NCBI GenBank assembly: GCA_051294375.1
Contig: CM119263.1
Coordinates: forward strand, 19,615,377 to 19,679,376
Length of the DNA: 64,000 nt
Source of the DNA: Paraspadella gotoi
Lineage: Eukaryota; Chaetognatha
Direction of reading: 5' to 3'
The position numbers and the translations under genes are program-made. The notes beneath the pieces were generated by a model. That model searched no databases, had not been told where the DNA came from, and was given only the letters and a program-made list of their open reading frames with translations. Positions 1 through 13,937 of the stretch are shown here, one piece after another. How positions within the stretch are numbered: the first letter of the stretch is position 1; every line of letters starts with the position of its first letter.

Positions 1-90
1 TTATTATATCCATTCTCTGCTATTGTGTCCTATTTTTCGTTCCGCTTTAATGCGAGGGAAAAAAAATTGTCTCTCCCTCCCTACTTCGCT

Positions 91-128
91 CCTTCCTTCC
101 TTCCTTCCTTCCTTCCTTCCTTCCTTCC
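91..128. repeat. (CTTC)n microsatellite
   Basis: Uninterrupted tetranucleotide repeat running into the N gap. Confidence 0.98.
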
Positions 129-414
129 NNNNNNNNNNNNNNNNNNNNNNNNNNNNNNNNNNNNNNNNNNNNNNNNNNNNNNNNNNNNNNNNNNNNNNNN
201 NNNNNNNNNNNNNNNNNNNNNNNNNNNNNNNNNNNNNNNNNNNNNNNNNNNNNNNNNNNNNNNNNNNNNNNNNNNNNNNNNNNNNNNNNNNNNNNNNNNN
301 NNNNNNNNNNNNNNNNNNNNNNNNNNNNNNNNNNNNNNNNNNNNNNNNNNNNNNNNNNNNNNNNNNNNNNNNNNNNNNNNNNNNNNNNNNNNNNNNNNNN
401 NNNNNNNNNNNNNN
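129..414. other. Assembly gap (286 N)
   Basis: N-run bounded on the left by a (CTTC)n tract (91-128), so the gap probably lies inside that microsatellite. The right edge is cccccc. Confidence 1.
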
Positions 415-1435
415 CCCCCCGCCTCACCCGGTCACTCCCCTCCATTTTTTTTGGTTCGAAAAATGTTGTTTTCGTCATTTTTGAGCGATAATTGGGTCGA
501 ACAAGGTTTCCCGCTCATAATTGCCCATTGTTGTTTTTTTCTTCCTGCTTCTTATCCTTTTCAATATTAAAAAAGCTTTTGTCGCGAAGTTTTTTTTTTT
601 TTCTACCCGACAATGCGTCGCAGGTTTGTAACGGCCTCTCGCAATTATATTTTTTTATCGAATTAATGATGTAAGACATTGCACAATCCTTTGAAAAAAA
701 AAAAGGATACTATTAGTATTAAATTTTTGAATTGCGCGCGTTTTATGCTTGTATTAAGAAAAATTTTAAATGGAAAATATAGATTTTTAAATAAGAATTC
801 CATTTGTGTTGTATTTAAAAAAAATCGGTTGAGCCACTCAAGGAGCACCCGAAATAAAATTGGTCAAAAACAAAACAAAAACTTAGGATACAGTTTAACC
901 TTAATTTTCATGCATTCATGTATATATTGAGAGTGAAGCACTGAATTGTTTGCCCCGGTTTTTTATTTCTAAAAATTTCCGCTTCAACTGGGCGCCATAG
1001 CAAAGTCTGAAAATTTTTTTTTTTTAATTTCGTTTCAATTCTTCTTTTTTTGCGAATTTCCTAATAATTTTTGCAGAGATTATTCATTCGTTTTTTTCTT
1101 TTGGTATTAATTCTTTTTTCGATATAACAAAAAGGATTCTCATCACTGTTTAATTCAATTGTTCACAATTCTTTTGAATTTCACCATTATTTTCCGTTTA
1201 GTTATCTTTCATATAGAAATTAATTAATATCCTTCTTTTCTATCTATACCCCTCAACCTATTCTTCCCTTCTGTCTTTTTTCTCTCTATTTTTCATCAAC
1301 TTACTTCATTCAGCCCGTTGTCCTTGTCTCCATTGCTTCACTTCTCTCCAATCTCTATACTTTCTGTTTTCCACCCTCTCTTCTCGGGTCTTTCTATCTA
1401 TTTCTCTATCCTTAGCCTTCCCCTCTCCCATCTCC
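415..1435. other. AT-rich non-coding spacer
   Basis: Homopolymer-rich T and A runs, frequent stops in all frames, turning pyrimidine-rich from about 1230. No gene, RNA or mobile element seen. Confidence 0.6.
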
Positions 1436-1703
1436 GCTCTCTCTCTCTCTCTCTCTCTCTTCTCTCAGTCTCTTCTCTCTCTCGAAACTTCTCATCTTCT
1501 CTCTCTGCTCGTCTCTCTCTCTCTCTCTCCTCTCCCTCGCGCTCCTCGGTCAACAACTTTCCCTTCTTTTCTTGGACGCTTCAGACGACGACGTTTATTT
1601 CCTTCTCACATTCGCTCAGCGTAAAAACGGATTTTTGCAATTTCTTACCGCATAAAACATATTAGAGAGAATTAGAGGAGAAGAGAGAAGAGGAGAGAGA
1701 GAC

Positions 1704-1748
<45 letters not shown>
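1436..1748. repeat. (CT)n followed by (GA)n: foldback pair of simple repeats
   Basis: CT tract at about 1436-1531 and GA tract at about 1681-1748, about 150 bp apart and mutually complementary. Confidence 0.85.
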
Positions 1749-1751
<3 letters not shown>

Positions 1752-2474
1752 CATAAAATTCACCCCACTGCTGAGAGAGTGATATCAGAAATAATTCGCC
1801 TTTTGTTGCGATGAAAGGAAACGTTGGCACAACATTGCTGAAAACGAGTGAATGAACAATCTTAGATTAAATCTTCTGGTTGTGACCAGGCGTCTGTATA
1901 ATCTCAATATTTCAGAATATTTTACAAAGTGTGTTTGGAAGGTCAGGAGGTGGGATTGTGAGAAACTCACACAGGCAGTGAAGTCAGCGTGAGCGATGGG
2001 TAAGAAAGAAGTGAATCTGTCTGATGGATTTGAACCTCGGGGTGAGTGACTCTAATTCGGGATTTCTGTCGCGAAGTTCTTCGATTCGTTTTTGAGAAAT
2101 CTGCTTTCCTTCCTTCCTTCTTTCCTTCTTTCTTCTTTTTTTACATTTCTTCTTTTTTTCTCTCGCTTCGTTCAACCGAATTCTCATTCTTTCATTCATC
2201 TTCTCTTTTCTTTTACTTCTTTTTTTGGAATTCCTTTTTTACTTTTCTTTAATTCCACCTTTCTTACACCGGGTAGTTTTTAATGGTTTTTTGTTGTCTT
2301 CCCCTTTTCTTTCATAGGGATTCCCTTTTTCTTTTCTTCTTTATTTTCTGCGTGCGTCTCATTTCATGGCTTTCTACTCGTTTTCTTAGAATCTTTTGTT
2401 TTTTCCCTTTTCCCCCTTCATTTTTTTCCTCCCTTAACTCAGCCGCTTTTGTATTTGTTTTTCTTCCTCCACTC

Positions 2475-2509
<35 letters not shown>

Positions 2510-3234
2510 CTCATCTCTCTCTCTCTCTCTCTCTTTCAATTTTTATCTTCTATAGACCTTCGAGTGAGATAACGTAGTTTGCAGTTACCATTCTGGATAT
2601 TTATAGTTTTAATATTTTGATTTTTGTTTTCATATATGTTTATGTTTTCGTTAGTTTTCCTTTTTTTCAACTTGTTTCCTTTCCTCCTTTTCATTACTTC
2701 TCCCCCTTTTCCTTTCCTCCATCGCCGGGGACTCATTTTCTTCGCGCCTCACTTAATCTCTTTCTCGTCGTTATCTTCTTTTTTTTGTCGTTTTGTCATC
2801 CTCCCTCTTGTCAGTTTGTCATCTTCCTTCTTGTCCTCGTGACGATCTTTTTGAGTCGTTTCATTGTCTTCAGCCTTTTCGTTTGCTGAAATATTTTCGG
2901 TATTTCATTTTTTGGTTATTGTTCTCGCTAGATTATCATTTCCTAAGAAATTGTTACACCCAAAAAAACAGTTATCCATTCAATGCTTCATTACTTTTAA
3001 GCAATAATCTTCGAAATAGTTATTTAATAGGATATTTTTTGGGGACCAATATATTTTCCGCGCCTTCATCCATCTCTCACAAATTCAATCTATATAAAAC
3101 TCTCTCCCATCTCTTTCCTCGTCGGCATCCATGCTCGTTACCATGCCCTGCCTTTTCCGTTTTCTTCCCTCCATGTCAACCGCATGAGCGGACTCTCTAA
3201 AAATTCCGGCGTAAAGCGCAGCAGACTTTATCAT

Positions 3235-3236
<2 letters not shown>
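1749..3236. other. Pyrimidine-rich spacer with (CT)n at 2476-2534
   Basis: From about 2100 to 2850 the + strand is strongly C/T. Long open frames here are Phe/Ser/Leu low complexity and not genes. A T-arm-like ggatttgaacct at 2026-2037 (minus strand) lacks an A box. Confidence 0.6.

Positions 3237-3270
<34 letters not shown>
3237..3270. repeat. (CGT)n microsatellite
   Basis: Pure trinucleotide repeat. Confidence 0.97.
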
Positions 3271-3271
<1 letters not shown>

Positions 3272-3418
3272 TAGACATTTGAAGAGGACGCTGCCTCACG
3301 CAGCCAAAGGAGCGACGGACGACGTATTGAGCTTTTGTCTAGAAAATCTGTCAGCGATCGTTTATGAAAACGTTGCTATTGCCATGTCCACTTCTCTTCT
3401 TTTTTCTTTCATTTTTTC

Positions 3419-3419
<1 letters not shown>

Positions 3420-3510
<91 letters not shown>
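3420..3510. repeat. (CTTT)n microsatellite
   Basis: About 90 bp of pure tetranucleotide; gives Ser/Phe/Leu and Lys/Glu open frames on either strand. Confidence 0.98.
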
Positions 3511-3513
<3 letters not shown>

Positions 3514-4566
3514 CTATTTTTTTTGGTTTAGTATCTGTGCAAAGAGTTATAAATATACATATAAACATATATTTTCTTCATCTTTTTTGTTATTTCCAGA
3601 ATTCTCCTTCCTCATTCTGCCCCTAACTTCGTTTAAGAACTCTCCCCCGCAGACCTTTGGCTCTCCTAAGTTAGTTTAGGTTTTTCTGCTGCCAATAACA
3701 GTTGCATTAGCTCGCCACTTTTATTAGAATGGACAGAAGGCGGGGGAGAAGGAGAAGCGAAAGAAAGAAAGGGGAGTGGGGCGGGTGAGTAGAGCTAAAG
3801 CGGAGAAAAATATGAGACAAAATAAATAATGAGGAAAATACCTCGCTTTTTCTTTTTTTTCTGCGACAACGTCAAGACTCAAGACTGAACTGCGATTTTT
3901 CGATTCAAGATTTTCCTTTCATTTTTTTCTTTCTCCTCTTCCCGTCTTTTGCAATCTCCATTTTAATTCGACGAGGGTTTAACCTTTTGAACCGAAAACA
4001 AAAGACAATAATAACTCGAAAATTGCAAAAAGGGAGCGAAAAAAAATGGATGGAAACACTTTTTTTTCCGTCTTGAGGTGACGAGGAAAGAGAAAAGAGG
4101 GAAATTCTCTTAGTTTTTTTTTTCTTTTCGTCATTCGGAGGCCATTTGTCTTTGAATTCCGACGCAAGTCGCGCCTCTTTCGGCGAACCGCGGGATTCGA
4201 GGACAAAAGGGCATCGATTTTAGTCTCACCTTCGGATCGCTTCAGGGCGAAGGATGGGTTTTGGACAGATGGACGATCGGAAACAGCACATAATATGAAT
4301 TTGTGCTTTGACGTAATATTACTGCCCGTTGGAAAAGAACAGTGATAGCGTAATAGTGCCGTTGGCTAACGCTTCACCTTCGAACGAATGGGTTCTGGTA
4401 TCCATGATCGGAACGGTTAAACGACCGGGAGCCATTCTGCCGCAGGACCCTAAGTAAGGGAAAGCGAAGCAACTAACGGCGAAAGCTCCCAGGACTCACT
4501 ATGTGTGGGGGTTATCCACGCAGTCAAAGGGGCATGGCGACCCTTGCTTGGCTTGGTCACTCATAG
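3511..4566. other. Non-coding spacer
   Basis: Mixed AT-rich and purine-rich sequence to about 4.2 kb, then about 300 bp of more GC-balanced sequence without an open frame of note. No recognisable gene or RNA. Confidence 0.55.
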
Positions 4567-4605
4567 CACATAACATAACATAACATAACATAACATAACA
4601 TAACA
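4567..4605. repeat. (TAACA)n microsatellite
   Basis: About seven units of a pentanucleotide, flanked by partial units (tagcacataaca, taacagcacataactcataac). Confidence 0.95.
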
Positions 4606-5021
4606 GCACATAACTCATAACGCATAGGGTTGAAAAGGAATAAACTGAAAGAGATGGAGAAGGCAAAAAAGAATTTAAAGAAAATGAGCAAAATTGAACA
4701 GAACCTCCGGAATCCATCTCGTCCTAGGTTCGCGGGAAAAGCTAGTATATAAGTATAAGTAATTATAAGTAATTTATTTTTCAACTCTCGACTAAGATTG
4801 TCGCCTCGACCTTACACGCGCCCTTACACGCGCAGTTAATCATCGCACAATGCGGCGGATGCGACCGCGCCGCGTTACCCATGTCCCGCGGGGAGCGGAG
4901 CGACGCGAGGATGAAAATATATCTCCTGAAAGGAGAGGAGAAGTTTATGCGAATCCATGAAAATAATGAATAAAAGGAAGAGATGCGAAAAAAATAGACT
5001 CGAGAGATCGAGAGAGAATGG

Positions 5022-6287
<1,266 letters not shown>

Positions 6288-6327
6288 GACGGACGGACGG
6301 ACGGACGGACGGACGGACGGACGGACG
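6288..6327. repeat. (GACG)n microsatellite
   Basis: About ten units of ggac/gacg, with scattered ggacgg units after it to 6360. Confidence 0.96.
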
Positions 6328-6484
6328 AAGATATGGACCGAAGAACGGACGGACGGAGGGAGAGACGAACGGTCGGGTGAAAGATGAGACGGACGGACCA
6401 TCTGTGCTTTATGGATCCCTGATGATTCGAACAATGATGAGATTTTCTTTCATTTACGGGAGTAAGAAGAGGGTGAAAATGAGA

Positions 6485-6485
<1 letters not shown>

Positions 6486-6570
<85 letters not shown>
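6486..6570. repeat. (GA)n microsatellite
   Basis: Pure dinucleotide; the outer end of the 6566-7839 arm falls in it. Confidence 0.97.
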
Positions 6571-7839
<1,269 letters not shown>

Positions 7840-8173
7840 TTCGGAAAAAGNNNNNNNNNNNNNNNNNNNNNNNNNGTTTTTTTTTTATTTCTCTATCTTT
7901 TCTTCTTCTCTCTTTTATTTCTTTTTTTCTCCTCTCTCTCTTCTTCTCGTCTGCTCTTCTTCTTCTCTACTCTCGTCTCTCCCTCGTCTCTCTCTCTCTC
8001 TTCTCTCTTTCTTTCTCTCTCTCTCTCTCTCTCTCGCTCTCTCTCTTCTCTCTCTCTCTCTTCTTTTCTCTCTTCTCTCTCTCTCTCGTCTCTCTCTCAG
8101 TTCTCCAGCACACCATTCGCAACACGCGCACATCTATTCCTGCTTCCCTCTTTTCTAATCTTTTTCGTTTCAG
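7840..8173. repeat. Centre of inverted duplication: 25-N gap and degenerate CT tract
   Basis: Contains the 25-N gap (7851-7875) and an almost pure pyrimidine tract (about 7876-8103). The CT repeat there is broken by phase-shifting doublets (tt, cc) rather than substitutions. Long open frames over it encode only Ser/Leu or Arg/Glu repeats and are artefacts of the repeat. Confidence 0.8.
7851..7875. other. Assembly gap (25 N)
   Basis: Exactly 25 Ns near the centre of the 6566-9476 inverted duplication. The fixed length points to a scaffolding or gap-filling placeholder. Confidence 1.
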
Positions 8174-9476
8174 GGTCAAGAGTTTTTTTTCTTTTTTTTG
8201 TTCTTTTTGCCACGAATACGAGTCTGTCACAGACTCGGTGGTAATAATATTCTTTGACGTCCTCATCGCTCAGCGTAGACCTTTCTCTTTTCTTGCCTCT
8301 TTCTTCTCTACGCTTCGTTTCTCCCTGTTCTCTCCGCCTATGCCTTCGGTCTTTACGATTCGTTTCTCCACTTTCTTTTCTCTCGTGCTCTCTCCGGCTC
8401 TAATCGACTTCGCCTGCCTCTGATCTTATGCGCCGTCCTCGCGGTCCTCTTGCGCGTCGGCAGGTCGGGCCTGAAAAAAAGCCTCTACTGTTACGTAGAT
8501 ATTATCTAAAGTGTATCATAATAATCACAAGTATATACGCACGTGCTGGTGCTGCTATATGTACGCTAAAGTATTTACCACATGCTGCCTTCTCTCTCTT
8601 CTCTCTCTCTCTCTGTCTCTCTCTACTCTCTTCTCCTTATCTCCCTAGTCGTGAGTGTTGGAGGTTTTGATTCCTCTTCTGTGTTGACGAGTTAAACAAG
8701 GAGTTAGTTCGCACGGATTCCCTTTTTTCACATAATAATCGTAATACCAACGGACCATTGTTTGGCCCCTGTTCCGTGCTTTCATCGTCTTCTGTCCTCG
8801 TGCGTCGGCGTGTCCTTTTTTGACGAGGCTTCATCTTGATCATGCTTCGGCTTTCGTTCGTCGTGTCGGTCGTCTGCGATCCGTCCGTGCAGTCGTCTCC
8901 ACAGTTTCTCGAGGTCAATCTGTCAGTGGATATTGTTCGTATATCGCCTCGCAGCGCGAATGTCCGTCATTCACGGACAGATTCAATGTCACCGCCAACA
9001 TGAGCTCTTGAAGATTGTCGTTGCTGTATCGGACTGAGATTATTTAATCTGGATGCTTCCTTTTCGTCTTTTTTTATTACACCGTCAGCTTTGAGGTCTT
9101 GCGTAAATGACCAAGTTTCCTTCTCTCGATTTCGTTAACAACTATTCTTTCTCATCTTTCATTGTCTTCGTATTCAGGTTGTCGTTAGTCGTCAGTCTTA
9201 GTCAATCTTCGTAATTGTTTCATACTTCTTGTCATCGTTCTTTCGACGACTCTATCGGATGTTTTTTTCTTTGGTGCTCTAACGGTTCGTAGTTCGTCGA
9301 CTGGTCGCCAATTCGCGCACGCAACGGCTCGTCTCTGCACCTGCCAGCGTCTGAGCGTTGAATCTGCTGTTGTTGCATAGATGCTTTTAGAACCGTGGCT
9401 GTGTCTTCTTTTCAGTCTCGCATTATTTCTCGATACTATCCTTCGTTGTTTTTTTTTTTTCTCGAAGTTCCGTCTC
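8174..9476. repeat. Right arm of inverted duplication around 25-N gap (pairs with 6566-7839)
   Basis: Inverted partner of 6566-7839. Where the left arm has a long pure (GA)n tract, this arm has only a short degenerate CT stretch (about 8591-8645). The 159-residue minus-strand open frame at 9185-9664 covers the counterpart of the left-arm Thr/Ala frame, but the frames diverge through many indels, so neither looks under coding constraint. Confidence 0.9.
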
Positions 9477-11349
9477 TCAGCTGAGATAGAAAGATGTGAG
9501 AATAAAGATGAGGAGACAATGGTGTGAGGATCTCTAAAGAGTGAAAGAAGAAAAAGAAAACATCGGAGACTGAGATTCGGAATTTTCGCGTCTCGACGAT
9601 TTCCGTTTAAAAATAAAACAATCGAGATTTGCATTGCAGAATAAACGCGTCTCTTTTCACACACAACAGACAGGGACTGGGATTCTGTACGTGTGTGAAA
9701 GGAGTGCGAAAGGAAGGAAACGAAAAGAAAAAAAGGAAAGGAAAAAAGAAAATTCAGATTTTAACGTTAAAAAAAAGATGGCGACCATCGAAAATGTAAT
9801 CAAAACGAATCAAATATGCGATTCAAATGGTCGCCGTTTTGCGGAACTGCTCCTTCGTTTCTTTGCCACATTTTGCAATTTTCTTCACAAAACTGGCTTC
9901 GCCTTTAAAAAAAAAAAGAAAAGAACGAGAATGCTGCGTTGAAAAAAAAAAGCGAGAAAGAAAGTAAAGGAAAATGATGCAAGCATAACACGTTCGCAGA
10001 AAATGAGAAGACGGAAGAAAAAAAAGGAAGACGGAGAGAAAAGAGAGGAAAAGAGAGAAAAGAATTATGAAGGAAATAAAGTCGCGAAAGAAGGAAAGAA
10101 GAAATTCGTCTGAAAAAAAGAAATAACCAGAGAAGAAAAAAAAAAAAAAGGAAATAAAAAAGAACGACAACGCGAAAAGAAAATTAATGAGGCGAGCGGG
10201 CGGGGGGGGGGAAGGATGGGGGCGGAAGGGAGAAAGCGACGAAGAAACGAAGATAAGACAATGAGAAAATAATTAAATGATGGAACCGAAAAAGGGTTGA
10301 GGGTTTGTGGAAGAAATGGGAGAAGACGGAGGAGGAGGATGAGGAGGAGGATTAAAAGGAGGCACAGGAGGAGGGTAACAGGCGAGGATATAAAAGGCAA
10401 AATCTATGAATGAGAATGAGAGAGAGAGGCAGAGAGAGAGAAAGAGGTCGATGACACGATATGATGCGATAAACAAAAATTAAACAGATAAAAACAGAGA
10501 AAAAACCGGGCGCGCGAGAAACAGAGAGACAGAGAGCCACAGAGGGAGAGCGAGAGATAGAAAGAGAGACGCGGAAAAGGAGAGAAAAAAAAGGGAGAGA
10601 AAGACTGAGAAGGAAGGAGGGAAAGAGATTATGCGTGTCCATGAAACGGCGTAATAAAGACCATCAAAATGTCGTTATGGCTTTTGAAATAAATAAAAGC
10701 AAACGGGTGTCGCCATCTCAGAAATTGCGCAAATAAATCGCTGTTGACCCCTAAAATCTGACGCCACGTGACGCCCAAAATCGGCGTCGTAATTGGACGC
10801 CGCAATTCGAAGCCAAATTCGAAGGCGATTAGTCGATGCGGATGACGACGCCCTCTGTACTGGCACAGAAACTGAGGTTGTTTCTTCAGTCGCTGATATA
10901 TTTGACGAAGAGACTGGATGAACGATGGCACGATTCTTTATTCACGGTGAGGCCGATGAGGGCGGGGCAAATAGGATACTAGCGTCAGTTATAAGACGAC
11001 GTCTGCAAGAGCTGGAGATTCGCACTCAGAAGAGAGAACACGAATCATCAACTCTTCGATTCCGAGATATTTTGACATTTTTGCGTCGGGTAACACTATT
11101 ATTATCCCAATTATTATATTCGTTAAAGTAAAAAGAATTGACTTAGTGAGTCGATAGGATTCTTAACTAAAACCGAATCCTTCCTCCTTCCGTCCCGAAC
11201 TCACCCTCCCCTTACCCTTCCTTACTCACCGTCCCTTACCTCCGTCGTCAATCCTCACGGAGAACTGTCAGAGAAACCTTTTCGATTATTTTTTCGTCCT
11301 CACCATCTTCCACCTTTAACCCTAAAGCGCACTCGCTCTCGTTCTCTCT
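9477..11349. other. Purine-rich spacer, no supported gene
   Basis: From about 9.7 to 10.6 kb the + strand is strongly A/G with a G10 run at 10202-10211. At 10768-10802 gacgcc/ggcgtc motifs form a small hairpin (GGCGTCgtaattgGACGCC). The minus-strand frame at 10629-10931 (100 residues) is less repetitive but matches no family I know. Confidence 0.5.
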
Positions 11350-11496
11350 NNNNNNNNNNNNNNNNNNNNNNNNNNNNNNNNNNNNNNNNNNNNNNNNNNN
11401 NNNNNNNNNNNNNNNNNNNNNNNNNNNNNNNNNNNNNNNNNNNNNNNNNNNNNNNNNNNNNNNNNNNNNNNNNNNNNNNNNNNNNNNNNNNNNNNN
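11350..11496. other. Assembly gap (147 N)
   Basis: Starts inside a CT run (gttctctct), probably another unresolved microsatellite. Confidence 1.
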
Positions 11497-11924
11497 AACG
11501 TCGGGGAGAATATCGCATTCCTCCACCCCTGGCCCCGTTGGCCTCCCGGCCCGCGACGCCCCTAACTAACACAGCCCCTTCCCTCCGGACCTCCCCACCC
11601 CAATCTTTTCTACTGGCAATACTGCCCATCTTCACCCCTCAACCACACCCCCGGAGAGACTTTCTCCGGTGTGCCAGATTCGACCCGCGCTATCAGATCG
11701 TGACTTGAGCTCGAGCGTTGGAGAGGCGAAGCGAGGACCGTCTCTCGGTCCTTGACCGAAGGAGAGAGAGAGTTTTCTCATTCCCTAAAGGACCTGAGCG
11801 ATCGTTATGAGCCAATGACGGCCATCATTTTGGATCAGGAGGAGTCAACGGACCGAAAGGGAAGGAGCGGTGGGCATAATTGTGGGTCACGATTACCAAA
11901 TGGCCGTTGGGGCGGAAAAGGGAA
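11497..11924. other. Non-coding spacer
   Basis: C-rich then GC-balanced sequence between the 147-N gap and the inverted duplication. The 80-residue frame at 11752-11994 is unrecognised and runs into the repeat arm. Confidence 0.5.
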
Positions 11925-12314
11925 AAGATTGACTCAAAAAATTTTCATACGTAATTTGAATTTTTTTGGGTTGTATACTAAACTTAAATCCTAACGTTAA
12001 AAGTTTACAAAAAGTGTTTTCTCTATAGCGAAAATGAGATTAATGCCAGAGTCAAAAAACAAAGTATACCAACATTTCCTCTACGAATACATCCGTCCCT
12101 TCGGTTGACCTGTTTATATTTTCCCTCTGCCATTTTCCCGCGTTCTCTTTGTCCGAAGCGGCGATATTCATCCCCTTGAGTTGACGTGTTTATTTCTCGA
12201 TCCTTTGTTCGTTTCTCTTTTTTTTTTTTATTCGCGTCCCTCGCCGATCGGGTTTCCCTTTGCCTCCCCTTGTCATTCGTCTCTTCGAGGCGAATAAATC
12301 TTTTTTTAAAATCG
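11925..12314. repeat. Left arm of inverted duplication at 25-N gap (pairs with 12687-13072)
   Basis: Reverse complement of 12687-13072. It starts near ggaaaagattgactcaaaaa and ends at aaaatcg directly against the 25-N gap. Differences are small indels, for example ccttgagttgacgtg here against the complement of cacgtcactgaagg there. Overlapping long open frames on both strands are products of the duplication. Confidence 0.92.
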
Positions 12315-12339
12315 NNNNNNNNNNNNNNNNNNNNNNNNN
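12315..12339. other. Assembly gap (25 N)
   Basis: Exactly at the inner end of the left arm of the 11925-13072 inverted duplication. Confidence 1.
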
Positions 12340-12374
<35 letters not shown>

Positions 12375-12686
12375 GGATGTAAACTGTCACGAGGATTTTT
12401 TTCGAGATGGCTGGTCCGCGGGTTCACAGGCCAACGGCGCGAACGAGATAAGGAAAGCGTCGACGCTGGGATGAACAGAGCAAAAGGTGAAGGGGGGGGC
12501 GTGAGTGAAAGAGATCGCTGCTTGGTTGGCGCTTGGTTGGCGGCTTGGTAGGGCTCATACTTGGCTGAATGGAAAAAAGCCGGAAAGTAGAAGTTACAAT
12601 CAATTGACTCACGATGTAAACCCCCCCCCCAATTTGCGCGGCGACACGGCGACACGGCGAGATCGCCACGGATCTTGACGCCGCCA

Positions 12687-13072
12687 CGATTTTAAAAAAA
12701 GATTTATTCGCCTCGAAGAGACGAATGACAAGGGGAAGGCAAAGGGAAACCCGATCGGCGAGGGACGCGAATAAAAAAAAAGAGAAACGAACAAAGGATC
12801 GAGAAATAAACACGTCACTGAAGGGGATGAATAGTCGCCGGCTTCGGACAAAGAGAACGCGGGAAAATGGCAGAGGAAAATATAAACAGGTCAACCGATG
12901 GGACGGATGTATTCGTAGAGGAAATGTTGGTATACTTTGTTTTTGACTCTGGCATTAATCTCATTTTCGCTATAGAGAAACACTTTTTGTAAACTTTTAA
13001 CGTTATGATTTAAGTTTAGTATACAACCAAAAAAATTCAAATACGTATGAAAATTTTTTGAGTCAATTTTCC
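12687..13072. repeat. Right arm of inverted duplication at 25-N gap (pairs with 11925-12314)
   Basis: Begins cgattttaaaaaaagattta, the exact complement of the left arm end at the gap, and runs out through ttttttgagtcaattttcc. Between the arms lie the 25 Ns and about 350 bp of single-copy sequence (CT tract at 12340-12374, then mixed sequence with a C9 run near 12620). Confidence 0.92.
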
Positions 13073-13732
13073 ACGGTTCCTTTTTTACATCGATTTACTC
13101 GGCATGGAGTTGCACAAGAATGAGATTGCCGGGATACGTTTCCGGACCTTTGGGCTACACAAAAAATGGTAATCAAATTTTCCTAATGCACAGTGTTTTT
13201 TATAAATTTAATATTAAAATTAGCTATATAAAATCAATAAAGTAAATAAAAAAATTTTTTAAAAATGGTTTAATTTTTTAAAAAATGAAAATAATCATCC
13301 ATCACCATAATCTGATGAACAATTTACTTTCGTTTGAGTCCATAACCAGTTAATTCTATCTTAATAGTTTATTTGTAATTAATTTTCTTTTATTAAAATA
13401 TATTTTAATTTTTTTTCAAAAATATAATATTAAATTAAAAAATTATACTATGCAAATGATTGAAAGAAAAATTTTATGATTATAAGGGACTTACCTAACC
13501 TAATATAAGGCTTCAAATACATATATAGTAAGTTTATTATAATGATGTTTTTGACATAGAAAATAATAATTTATGAAAATTAAATATATGAAAAAAATTT
13601 AACTTTGAATTTTTTTTTAGCATAATAAACATAATTATTAATTAATTTGTTTCATGACTGCTTTAATACTACTGCGTCAGGTTGTATCATTCTCATTATA
13701 AATAATTTTATAAACTTTTTTTATTAGTTTAG
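13073..13732. other. AT-rich island, no gene
   Basis: Very AT-rich with many poly-A/T runs and no open frame over 60 codons. Probably old repeat sequence. Confidence 0.6.
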
Positions 13733-13937
13733 TTAATACTGACTGCTATATTTACTTACTTTTGACAAAATCCAAAAATTACTGGTTATTAAAAATTATG
13801 TATGAAACAGACGAAACTTTTTTTTCAATCAACATGCTATTTAATTGTTTGAACTGATTATAATATTAATCGTCTTGGACAAAATTTAAAAAAGTTTTAA
13901 ACAATCCCAAGACTAGACATTTTAAGGTTGTTCAAAT
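13733..13937 (+). repeat. Left copy of ~200-bp terminal-inverted-repeat-like sequence
   Basis: Matches the reverse complement of 16800-17018 with scattered changes. Shared cores include atttacttacttttgacaaa, tattaaaaattatgtatg, acagacgaaa and cttggacaaaatttaaaaa. AT-rich and non-coding. Facing its partner across about 2.9 kb, it could be the terminal repeat of an old DNA transposon. No clear target-site duplication is visible. Confidence 0.7.

Noticed and set aside
2026-2037. Minus-strand T-arm-like GGTTCAAATCC (possible tRNA)
   Set aside because: No A box, acceptor stem or anticodon arm at the expected distance.
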